Part shown: positions 1 to 6,975 of the stretch, in pieces
Numbering within the stretch: position 1 is the first letter of the stretch
How the letters are laid out: each line of letters starts with the position of its first letter
Assembly: GCA_028693055.1 (NCBI GenBank)
Contig: JAQUWD010000033.1
Coordinates: 5,890 to 43,513 of the forward strand
Direction of reading: 5' to 3'
Source of the DNA: Eubacteriales bacterium
GTDB taxonomy: Bacteria > Bacillota > Clostridia > Christensenellales > Aristaeellaceae
Length of the DNA stretch: 37,624 nucleotides
Notes under the pieces: generated by a model
What the model was told of the DNA's origin: nothing
Seen by the model: only the letters and a program-made list of their open reading frames with translations
Database searches by the model: none
Translations under genes and position numbers: made by a program

Positions 1-690
1 ACTGTAACCACAGCGCCTACCATGACTACACAGCCTGTGAATCAGACGGTTACGGAAGGTTCTGCCGCGCACTTCGCCATCGTAGCGACCGCCAATCCCG
101 CTCCGTCTTATCAATGGCAGGTTTCCATCGATGGCGGCGCTACGTGGAACAACGTTACCGATGGCACGGGCGCAACAACAGCGAGCTACACTACGCCTGT
201 AGCCACGCTCGCCATGAACAGCTATCAGTATCGTTGCGTTGTGTCCAATGGCGTGTCGCCCGATGCGGTGAGCAAGGCAGCAATATTAACGATCATTTCC
301 AAACTCGCTATCACCGTGCAGCCGACCAATCAATACGTCGTGGCCGAACAGCAGGCGACGTTCAGCGTGTCCACCGCAGGAGAGCGTCTTTCCTATCAAT
401 GGTACATCAACCGCAATGACGGGCGCGGCTGGCTGGCATTGAGCGGGAGCACAAGTGTTAGTTATACAACGTTGGCGGTCACGCTGGAAAACGACGGCTT
501 TTGCTACTTCTGCCGCATAACGGATGCGTACGGGCAGACGGTCGATTCAGACATTGCTGCCCTGCATGTTTCCAAGACAATCATTCCTCCTAAAACAGGT
601 GACAGCTCTATGCCGCTGCTGTGGCTTGGCTTGTGTCTGTTGGGCGGGCTTGGGCTTGCGCTGATAATGAGGGAAAAGCAGAGGGCGTGA
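1..690 (+). CDS. Sortase-anchored surface protein with Ig-like domains (5' end outside window)
   Basis: The frame is open from base 1, so the gene starts upstream of the window; the ATG at 22 is internal. The visible part has two Ig-like domains (about residues 8-98 and 99-190 of the visible protein). The first carries the SYQWQ...YQYRC pattern typical of bacterial Ig-like repeats. The C-terminus is a sorting signal: PPKTGD, a hydrophobic stretch and a basic MREKQRA tail. This predicts cell-wall anchoring by a class of sortase that accepts a PPxTG variant. The first Ig domain and the tail closely match those of the protein at 1728-3590, so the two are paralogs. The ligand is unknown; adhesion is inferred from the architecture only. 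Confidence 0.85.
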   Translation, partial: TVTTAPTMTTQPVNQTVTEGSAAHFAIVATANPAPSYQWQVSIDGGATWNNVTDGTGATTASYTTPVATLAMNSYQYRCVVSNGVSPDAVSKAAILTIISKLAITVQPTNQYVVAEQQATFSVSTAGERLSYQWYINRNDGRGWLALSGSTSVSYTTLAVTLENDGFCYFCRITDAYGQTVDSDIAALHVSKTIIPPKTGDSSMPLLWLGLCLLGGLGLALIMREKQRA

Positions 691-784
691 GCAACAAGAC
701 GAAGAAAGTTCCGAGAACGCTATTGCGTGCTCGTAGATTGCCACGACAACTTACAGACTCGGCTTGATGAGGTTTGACCGTCAT

Positions 785-871
785 GCTGTTATCGATAAAC
801 TGATTGCGCATGGCAGCGAGTGCATCACCTCTGTTTTCGAGGATGGAAGCGAGCGTGAGCGGCGCGGATAA
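785..871 (+). pseudogene. Remnant of serine recombinase C-terminus, copy 1
   Basis: Frame 785-871 reads AVIDKLIAHGSE...SVFEDGSE and then a stop. It resembles the last 30-40 residues of large serine recombinases of Clostridia, which often end in a segment like 'mvDkvtV...ftFkDGtEi'. There is no start codon or catalytic domain, so it is a fragment. A longer, homologous fragment lies at 3678-3881 behind the paralogous surface gene. The family call rests on a short motif and is tentative. Confidence 0.45.
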
Positions 872-902
872 GCGTTTGTGATGCGCTAAAATTCAATGAT
901 TT

Positions 903-951
903 ACCCACCTGCAAAGTGAACTGCGACGCTTTGCCTTGCAGGTGGGTTTTT
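903..951 (+). terminator. Rho-independent terminator
   Basis: A perfect 12-bp stem (903-914 with 936-947, ACCCACCTGCAA) is followed by a T-run at 947-951. It ends the surface-protein transcript. A degenerate copy is found at 3901-3945. Confidence 0.85.
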
Positions 952-1727
952 AGTGCTTGGAACGTCAAACGATTAATATGTCATATATTGTATGGCTGTA
1001 GTCTGTCTGTATCACACCTCCCTATGTGTTTTTGATTCCTTGCATTTCTGCGTAGGCTTGTCGTGCACAAAATGTAATCAACGCTTTTCAGCTGAACGGC
1101 GTTGCGAGGTTCAAAATATAAATCGTGCTCCTTTTATACTCAATGAAACCTTCAAGCTGTTTTGAAACCCTCAATCGACTCTGAAACCCTTGCCCCACCA
1201 ATCGTTTTCTTGTATCAAGCTCGGGTTAGAGGCACATCATCAGCAGTCGTTGATCAAAACGCTCAATGACGGATTCATCTGCGCTGTTACTGCCGTTATA
1301 GGCGAGTGATTTATCCGTATCACTCAGCAACACATAGTCAGATATTTCGGCCTTTACCTCATCTCGCTCAAGCAGAATACAGCATCGAGCTTACAAAAAA
1401 ATTGTACTCTATATTTCGGCATCCAACTGTCCATTTGGCTAGTAGACTTTGCGTGAAAAATGATGTAAAATAAAGAGACCGCAAGGTTTGCGGCTTCGTT
1501 TTGCTGTTGTCGTGAAGCAGCATTGCTTCGTGCTATACAAGGAGCTTGGCAATTTTTTTGAAAGGGCCTGATAAATGATGATGGACAAATTTAATTACCA
1601 AGCAACAGACAGCATTAGTCTGCCGTTTTTTTCGCATTCTTTTTGATGCGAATCCCCCCCGCGTCGTTGTGTCCAAATGCGTAGCGGCGCTTTTATCATG
1701 CTTCAAGCACTAAGGAGGACGATGAGA
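952..1727. other. Long intergenic region with small hairpins
   Basis: About 775 bases without an intact gene. It holds a short degraded coding fragment on the minus strand (1226-1390, separate entry). It also has a hairpin at 1479-1493 (CCGCAA/TTGCGG) followed by a T-rich stretch, a 5-bp stem at 1606-1622 followed by seven T (1626-1632), and a second small stem at 1633-1650 (CGCAT/ATGCG). The two last hairpins sit just before the next surface gene and could be an upstream terminator or part of its leader. I see no clear promoter. Confidence 0.5.
1226..1390 (-). pseudogene. Unidentified C-terminal gene fragment
   Basis: The minus strand reads an open 54-codon stretch with protein-like composition (for example LAYNGSNSADESVIERFDQR) ending in TAA at 1226-1228. 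Upstream it is closed by an in-frame stop and has no start codon or ribosome binding site. I do not recognise the family. It looks like the tail of a deleted gene, fitting the other fragments in this region. Confidence 0.3.
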
Positions 1728-3590
1728 ATGCCGAAGAAACTTGCCTTTACGGCACTGCTGTGCCTGTGTATGGCGCTTTTCCTGCTGCCCGGGGCGGCGC
1801 TGGCCGAAACGGCAACGTCGGTTGTCGTGAACGGAGTGACGCTGGATGGCACAGCGAATATCTATGCCACCACAAATGCCAGCGGCACGGTAACGGCGCA
1901 GCCTAGCTATACAGAAAACGACGCATGGAATATCAAGTTCCAAAATGGCGTTCTGACGCTGAAAAACGCTACAATCGCCGGCATTACCCGAGATTATCGC
2001 GGTTTTGGCAACGAAAACTTAGCCATCTATGCAGCCGGAGACCTACGGCTTGTGCTGGAGGGCGCGAATAGTGTTTACAGCGCAGATAGCACTGAGGTTA
2101 GCGCCGGAATATGCATTGGGTACTTTGCTGGGCCGAGCGGAATGAATGGCAATCTTACCATTGAAGGCAGTGGCTCCCTCCACGCTTACAATCTGGAAAA
2201 CGGAACGTCGCTGCAGAATGGCATGAATGTTTACGGCGTCTTGACCATCAAAAGCGGCACAATCACAGCCGAGGCGAAAAGCACTACGAACGGCCACAGC
2301 TACGGTGTGTTCGCGACAAAAGGTTTCGTCATGACGGGCGGTACACTGACCGCTGTCGGCGGAGATGCGACAGGCTTAAGAAAAGCGAGCGCCGGCCTTA
2401 CGACTACGGGCGATGTTACCATTTCCGGCGGCACTGTAATAGCCACCAGCGGCAAATCCACCCTCACCAGCTTCGGGTTAAGCGCAGGCAGCGGCAAAAC
2501 AACCATCAGCGCATCGGCAGGCGGCGCGGTCAAGGTGACGGCAAAAACGACAGAAACAACCCTGCAGTCTCGCGGCGCGTTTAACATCCAGCCCACGCTT
2601 AGCGACGGCGCGGTCTACACATGGCGCAAGGACGAGAGCGCCACGCCTACCTCCTCCGCGGTAACGCCTTATACATGGAGCGCCAACGACTCCTTTACGG
2701 AGCTTACGCTGGCGCAAGTCTGCGCCACTCCTGTGATCGCCCCCGCAGCGGGAAGCTACCTTCTGCCGCAAAGCGTAACGCTAACCTGCGCAACGGCTGG
2801 CGCTGTGATACGCTATACTACGGACGGCACAGAGCCTACCGAAACCAGCGCGGCCTATACGACAGGCAATCCCATCGCGATCACATCAGCGACCACTGTC
2901 AAGGCGAAAGCGTTCCATACGTCCGGGTCGCTCAGCGGGACGGCAACTGCCGCCTATACCATCACAGGCAGCGCGCCCGTGATTGGCACACAGCCCAGCA
3001 ATCAGACGGTGGCAGTGGGCAGTCCGGCAACCTTCACCGTCTCGGCGACGGGCAATCCCGCGCCTAGCTATCAGTGGCAGCTTTCCACAGATGGCGGCGC
3101 TACCTGGAGCGATCTGACAGGCAGCACAAGCGCAAGCTATACCGTATCTGCCACCACAATCGCTATGAGCGGCTATCAGTATCGCTGTGCTGTGTCAAAC
3201 AGCTTTTTGCCCGTTTTGAACAGCCGTGCGGCGATCCTAACGGTTAGCACGGTTAACCCGCTTCCTATCTTGACGGTGATCGATGGCACAGGGAGCGGCG
3301 ACTATGCAGCGGGCACGAGGGTTTCCATTGCGGCAAACGCACCTCCAGCGGGACAGCAATTCAAAGCGTGGGTCATCATGTCGGGCGGCGGTTCCATTGT
3401 CGCTTCGGCTAACGCGACCACCGAGTATGTCATGCCAGATAATGCCGCAACGATAACGGCTACGTATGAAGCTGTGGTTGTTGTTCCTCCCCAAACCGGC
3501 GACAACAGCAAGCCTCTGCTTTGGCTGGGAATGTGCTTGCTGGGTGGACTTGGGCTTGTACTAACGATACGGAAAAAGCGCAGGGCGTGA
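1728..3590 (+). CDS. Sortase-anchored multidomain surface protein
   Basis: The start at 1728 is chosen because AGGAGG lies 9 bases upstream and a clean signal peptide (MPKKLAFTALLCLC..., cleavage after ALA) follows; upstream in-frame starts lack this. The 620-residue protein has these parts in order: signal peptide (1-27); a repetitive, Gly/Thr-rich, beta-helix-like region with 'GxLTIxGSG/SGTIT/TGGTLT' motifs (about 80-300); a chitobiase C-terminal-like domain (about 345-420, AVIRYTTDGTEP); an Ig-like domain (about 425-515); an InlB/B-repeat-like domain (about 520-590); and a PPQTGD sorting signal, membrane helix and basic tail. It is expected to be covalently wall-anchored. The last third is paralogous to the gene at 1-690. 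Binding partner unknown. Confidence 0.85.
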   Translation: MPKKLAFTALLCLCMALFLLPGAALAETATSVVVNGVTLDGTANIYATTNASGTVTAQPSYTENDAWNIKFQNGVLTLKNATIAGITRDYRGFGNENLAIYAAGDLRLVLEGANSVYSADSTEVSAGICIGYFAGPSGMNGNLTIEGSGSLHAYNLENGTSLQNGMNVYGVLTIKSGTITAEAKSTTNGHSYGVFATKGFVMTGGTLTAVGGDATGLRKASAGLTTTGDVTISGGTVIATSGKSTLTSFGLSAGSGKTTISASAGGAVKVTAKTTETTLQSRGAFNIQPTLSDGAVYTWRKDESATPTSSAVTPYTWSANDSFTELTLAQVCATPVIAPAAGSYLLPQSVTLTCATAGAVIRYTTDGTEPTETSAAYTTGNPIAITSATTVKAKAFHTSGSLSGTATAAYTITGSAPVIGTQPSNQTVAVGSPATFTVSATGNPAPSYQWQLSTDGGATWSDLTGSTSASYTVSATTIAMSGYQYRCAVSNSFLPVLNSRAAILTVSTVNPLPILTVIDGTGSGDYAAGTRVSIAANAPPAGQQFKAWVIMSGGGSIVASANATTEYVMPDNAATITATYEAVVVVPPQTGDNSKPLLWLGMCLLGGLGLVLTIRKKRRA

Positions 3591-3677
3591 GCAACAAAAC
3601 GAAAAAGGCGCCTGAAACGTTATGGCATGCTCGCTGGTCATCACGTCGGCATACTGACTCGGCTTGGCGAGGTTTGA

Positions 3678-3881
3678 TCATCAGATCGTGGGCGTAATGC
3701 AAAACGCTTGCAGCTTGAGCGCATCCTCAAGGTGATGAAAACGTACAAGGGATTGCTTCAAGCGTTTAACGCGGAGCTTCGATACGCTATCATTGACAAG
3801 CTGATCGTTCATGGCAGCGAGCGCGCCTCTTTTGTTTCCAAGGATAGAAGCGAAAACGACTGGTGCGGATCAGAATGCTAA
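3678..3881 (+). pseudogene. Remnant of serine recombinase C-terminus, copy 2
   Basis: An open frame after the TGA at 3675-3677 runs to TAA at 3879-3881. It contains RILKVMKTYKGLLQAFN and IIDKLIVHGSE, which look like the C-terminal coiled coil and final strand segment of a large serine recombinase. There is no start codon or catalytic domain. Compared with copy 1 (785-871) it keeps about 100 extra bases that copy 1 has lost. It lies at the same distance class behind a paralogous surface gene, so surface gene and recombinase tail were probably duplicated together. Confidence 0.5.
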
Positions 3882-3900
3882 AAGCATAAACCAACAGTTT

Positions 3901-3945
3901 ACCCACCTGCAAAGCGAGCTGCGATAACTTGCCTTGCGAGTGGGT
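3901..3945 (+). terminator. Degenerate copy of the surface-gene terminator
   Basis: ACCCACCTGCAA at 3901-3912 faces TTGCGAGTGGGT at 3934-3945. This is the same stem as at 903-947 but with two mismatches, and it lacks a solid T-run. Termination is probably weakened. Confidence 0.5.
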
Positions 3946-4215
3946 TGTTGCTTTATTTTCCAGAAGCGTCATATGACTCACTGTGATGACAAGTGTCTCT
4001 GATGGCGATTTTTTTTGCAAGACCATCAAGAGGTGGATGTAAATATCCAGTAAAAACAGAATAAGTGTATCCAACAGAAAATACTGTGACAGTCTGCCGC
4101 AGTCTAAAAAGAGAAACACCCACTTACATTTTGTATTATCGTATGTTATCACATATCATAATGTGCTATGCTTCACACTCTTTCAAAAAACGTCGTGCGA
4201 CTTCAAATTGACTGC
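3946..4215. other. Intergenic region, nothing recognised
   Basis: About 270 AT-rich bases between the degraded terminator and the next promoter. A minus-strand open frame here (3790-4152) has no ribosome binding site and no family resemblance, and it overlaps the recombinase remnant and terminator, so I do not call it a gene. Confidence 0.5.
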
Positions 4216-4244
4216 TTGACACGAACCTTCTCTCATGCTACAAT
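4216..4244 (+). promoter_or_regulatory. Strong sigma-A promoter of the MATE leader
   Basis: TTGACA (4216-4221), a 17-bp spacer and TACAAT (4239-4244). Transcription would start near 4250, exactly at the first helix of the structured leader that follows. Confidence 0.8.
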
Positions 4245-4248
4245 AGCC

Positions 4249-4357
4249 ATCGTTTCATCGGAGGGCGCAGGAATGCACCAGAAAAGGCGGAGTTCCGCCG
4301 GAGGACGATTCTGTCAGACAAGATGACTGCTTTTGCAGTTGCCCTGTCTGTTTTTTT
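4249..4357 (+). ncRNA. Riboswitch-like leader with terminator; possible guanidine-IV (mepA) class
   Basis: The leader begins at the predicted start site. Visible elements are ATCGT (4249-4253) pairing with ACGAT (4305-4309); inside them, an imperfect hairpin around 4262-4279 and a GGCGG-AGTT-CCGCC hairpin (4286-4299); then a terminator with stem CAGACA/TGTCTG (4315-4320, 4345-4350), an inner stem GACTGC/GCAGTT and seven T (4351-4357). A ribosome binding site GGAGG (4360-4364) follows. An aptamer-plus-terminator in front of a MATE exporter in Clostridia is the setting known for the guanidine-IV (mepA motif) riboswitch. I assign that class from context and general shape only; the structural elements themselves are directly visible. 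Confidence 0.5.
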
Positions 4358-4374
4358 ATGGAGGTTTTGATGAA

Positions 4375-4743
4375 ATGACGGATCGCAAACGGTTTTTGAA
4401 GTACCTTATTCCCAGCGTGCTAAGCATGATCGTAGTGTCTGCGTATAGCTTCACCGACACCTTCGTGGTGGGACGCGCTTTAGGAGCATCGGGGCTGGCA
4501 GCCATCGGCATTGCTATCGCCCGTGTGAAGGAATACGACCGCTGCACCGACGAGGAAGCACGGCAGAAGATCCTTGCAAGCGATGCTGCCCGTGCCCGCT
4601 ATCATGAGCACTACGTCCACACGGCTTGGGGCATGGCAAATGAATATGACTTGACGATCAACAGCACCATCGGCTATGACGAGGCTGCTGCGATGATTGT
4701 GAAGGTGTTCCGTTCGGTTGCGGGAGAACAGAGAAACCCATAA
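4375..4743 (+). pseudogene. Chimeric ORF: MATE exporter N-terminus fused to cytidylate-kinase-like C-terminus
   Basis: The start at 4375 has GGAGG 10 bases upstream. Residues 1 to about 46 (LKYLIPSVLSMIVVSAYSF, TFVVGRALG) match the first helix and a half of a MATE/MepA-type multidrug exporter, normally about 450 residues. From about residue 47 the sequence changes to RVKEYDRCTDEEARQKI, then YDLTINSTIGYDEAA, typical of the C-terminal third of cytidylate-kinase-like proteins. The reading frame is kept across the join near 4510-4520. The 122-residue product can be neither an exporter nor a kinase. Simplest reading: a deletion joined two neighbouring genes. Promoter, leader and downstream terminator remain intact. 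Confidence 0.7.
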
Positions 4744-4806
4744 CATAACTTCCAATTTATTGAACTCATCACAACTCACGTTTGATGAAAGCTCACCAAA
4801 CGAACA

Positions 4807-4869
4807 GCACCTCCGATCCACCGTGACGCATTTTACTGTGCTTCACGGTGGACGCGGAGGTGCCTTTTT
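4807..4869 (+). terminator. Strong Rho-independent terminator
   Basis: A long hairpin: GCACCTCCG (4807-4815) pairs with CGGAGGTGC (4855-4863), continued by CCACCGTGA/TCACGGTGG after a small internal loop, then TTTTT (4865-4869). It ends the transcript of the chimeric ORF. Confidence 0.85.
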
Positions 4870-5172
4870 CATTTCAGGGACTTACAGCCACAGAGCTTGC
4901 TCTGTGTTCAAAGGGGATTGGGGGCGCTGCCACCAACAAGCAGATTGCAAAAGCCCGTAGGCTTGCCCTGCTTGCGAGAACGCTCCCAATTAATATGAAG
5001 TCTATTGTGAGCATTTCACATGAAGCTCCACTTGCTGGCGAAGTAACATTTCTCACACGATTATCGCACAATTCATTGACCTTATGCAGTTATGCTTGCG
5101 ATGCGCGCAAAACAGGAAGCTGCACCTGCGCGCCGCGGAAAAGCAGTTGCTTACTTGCAATGGAAGATGACC
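4870..5172. other. Intergenic region without recognised gene
   Basis: A plus-strand frame is open through this stretch, but its start lies inside the preceding terminator, it lacks a ribosome binding site and its sequence matches no family I know. Probably decayed DNA. Confidence 0.4.
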
Positions 5173-5272
5173 ATGGGCAACTTCATTACCTATTTATAAT
5201 GGCGCGGGATCTGCCGTGGGAGCAGCATCCGTTCAATGATGTAGATAACCTGCTCCTCGCGCAGTTAAGCAA
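5173..5272 (+). pseudogene. N-terminal remnant of an Mbeg1-like (DUF2974) hydrolase, stop and frameshift
   Basis: ATG at 5173 reads MGNFITYL, then a TAA (5197-5199), then WRG. With a one-base frame change near 5206-5208 it continues DLPWEQHPFNDVDNLLLAQLS. The combined pattern 'M-NI-DYL-WRGDL-F---PFNEVDNLIL--LSY' is the usual start of Mbeg1-like alpha/beta hydrolases of Firmicutes. The match ends near 5270 where another fragment takes over. A premature stop, a one-base deletion and loss of about 90% of the gene make it a pseudogene. Confidence 0.6.
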
Positions 5273-5512
5273 CGTTGGACACAACCTGCGCAGCATTGGT
5301 TTCTATCGCTTGCGGACGCGATCCTCGCGGGAATGTTGGGTATCGTTGCGTTGTCGGCGGGAAGCAGCGCGTTGGTGGAATTCATCATGCCCACAGGAAC
5401 GTATCTGGTTTTATACGCAGCGGCGGTATTTACCCGCGACCTTATCGAGCATCAGCGAAAGCTAAAGCAGGAGCAGCGCTTACAAGGGCAATTCTCGCTG
5501 GAAAACGATTGA
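5249..5512 (+). pseudogene. Membrane-protein fragment without a start codon
   Basis: A frame open from 5249 to TGA at 5510-5512 gives a segment with one or two membrane helices (AILAGMLGIVALSAG, TYLVLYAAAVF) followed by a charged tail (RDLIEHQRKLKQEQRL). No usable start is present except an internal Met. The coding-like tail ends 24 bases before the alarmone-synthetase fragment, which has its own ribosome binding site, so the two were probably neighbours in one operon. Family not recognised. Confidence 0.4.
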
Positions 5513-5536
5513 ACCGACAGTAAGGAGTGTATTCCG

Positions 5537-5797
5537 ATGGATAAGGATTCCTATGAATTGATTCCGGCATTCTCGTCGCAGATTTCCGACGCCATGGTTG
5601 ACCGGCTGATGCAGCAGTCCATGCACATGATGGACGACATGCTGGATTACAAGGAGCTGCTGCTGATGTACGGCTGCGCCATCCGTCAAGTCGAAACGAA
5701 GTTCCGCGCGCTGAATGATGAGTATCAGCCTCACTACAAGCGCAACCCCATCAGCGCCATCGAATCGCGTATCAAGCAATCCGTCAGTATCCAGTAG
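5537..5797 (+). pseudogene. Truncated small alarmone synthetase (RelA/SpoT family)
   Basis: AAGGAG lies 9 bases before ATG 5537. The 86 residues contain KELLLMYGCAIRQVETKF, ALNDEYQPHYKRNPI and SRIKQSVSI, the N-terminal signature of YjbM/YwaC-type (p)ppGpp synthetases. Those are normally 210-260 residues and carry the synthetase active site further on. Here the frame stops right after the SRIK motif, at the point where an unrelated minus-strand gene fragment begins. The catalytic half is missing, so it is inactive. Confidence 0.7.
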
Positions 5798-5799
5798 CT

Positions 5800-6802
5800 C
5801 AAAATAGTGCAGTATCAGATCACGACAGTTCAGCACGCCGTGGATTCGCTCTGTTGCAGCAGGAGCATCACGGAGATCCTCTGCATGAATAATTCTGCCA
5901 GAGCCCAACTGCTTTCGAGACCAACGCGCATCTAGGATCTCCTGCTTGGCCTCAGGCAGCATCGCCAGATCATCATATATTCGTCCGATCGACATGGTGA
6001 TTTCCACCTCATAGGCTTCCCACATGTCCTTTCGCAGCTTAAAGAAAAGTTGATTAAGCTTCTGATTGACACTATTTCGCTTCAGGGAGGAATAATTTAA
6101 CAGTACGGAAACGCCATTGCTATGTCGGTTGAACAGGACATCAAAGCATTCCTTCCGAAGCCACAGATTTACAATCCGCATCATAAAATCCTGCAGCTCA
6201 TGATTATCCACAACAAGCGATGGCTGCTTCCGACAGGACATCTCCATAAAAACAGCTCGAAATAGTCCGTCGGAAAAGGAAAGGCCGTAATCACGGTTTA
6301 CCTTTTGAATACTCGATTTCGTATTTCTCAGCTTATTCACGTCATAACGCCAGAAAAGATAACGGCTGGCCAGTTCTGCCTTCTGTGGCTCATTCTGCTC
6401 CCGACGAATAATCTCGCTGTGGGCAGCTTCCAATATCAAGGACAGTTCCTCCTGCGTAAAGGGGTAAAGTAGACAATTTGTGACCCCGATGCGCATAGCC
6501 TCCTGTAAAATAAAAAAATCAGGCTGCGCAAGCACCAGCACGCAAACCAGCTGTTGAAGGCTGCCTGTTATGCTTATCGGCATGGTTCGAAGAGCATGGA
6601 TGTCTGCGAAGAGCAGTCTTTTAGCAGATCGTTCCTCGCTGCACAAATGTGCAAGGTTTTCTTCGCAAGCCTCAGTCACAATCGTATAGGGTTGCTTAAT
6701 TTGAGAAGTAACTTCTGCGGACGAAGCGTTCGCGACATCATGGAACAAGTCATGGTCTATATCTGAGGAAATACGCGACTTGGATTCTGGCGTGTGGCGC
6801 AC
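5800..6802 (-). pseudogene. AraC-type response regulator lacking its DNA-binding domain
   Basis: Read from 6802 leftwards. The N-terminal part resembles a degenerate receiver: QEAMRIGVTNCLLYPFTQEEL corresponds to the 'a..lGv.dyLlKPf..eEL' end of receivers, but the usual Lys is Tyr and no clear phospho-acceptor Asp is seen. A middle region typical of YesN/AraC response regulators follows (FRAVFMEM, ITMSIGRIYDDLAMLPEAKQE). The protein-like sequence ends near 5800 (LILHYFE), where the two helix-turn-helix motifs should come. The frame continues to 5480, but only as antisense of the alarmone-synthetase fragment. The start codon is uncertain (GTG 6802). Confidence 0.6.
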
Positions 6803-6955
6803 AGTCCGATATTGCAGCGCTCCATTATAAACGAAAGGCTCGTAGCTGCTGGATATTACGAAATATCCATGCAGTACGAGCGACTAAGAAAACTACACAT
6901 ATGCGACTGAACCGCCGTGTACCGAACGGTACGCACGATGGTGTAAAGAGGTCGG

Positions 6956-6975
6956 CTAGGGCGGTTTAGCCCTAG
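6956..6975 (-). terminator. Short hairpin at the end of the hydrolase gene
   Basis: CTAGGGC (6956-6962) and GCCCTAG (6969-6975) form a perfect 7-bp stem that includes the stop codon of the hydrolase. It lacks a T-run, so termination is uncertain. The rest of 6803-6971 holds only a small GTACCG/CGGTAC palindrome (6919-6932). Confidence 0.4.

Noticed and set aside
3790..4152. 120-codon minus-strand frame
   Set aside because: Overlaps the recombinase remnant and terminator on the other strand, lacks a ribosome site, and has no recognisable domain.
4848..5465. 205-codon plus-strand frame
   Set aside because: Starts inside a terminator hairpin without ribosome binding site; only the part near 5208-5270 is real coding remnant, and that belongs to a frameshifted Mbeg1-like fragment.
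5480..5799. Extension of the response-regulator frame to 5480
   Set aside because: This part is antisense to the alarmone-synthetase fragment and has no DNA-binding helix-turn-helix; the true coding match stops near 5800.
1..6900. Intact insertion sequence or prophage as cause of the left-hand gene decay
   Set aside because: I found no transposase, terminal inverted repeats, target duplications or phage genes; only recombinase tail fragments are visible.
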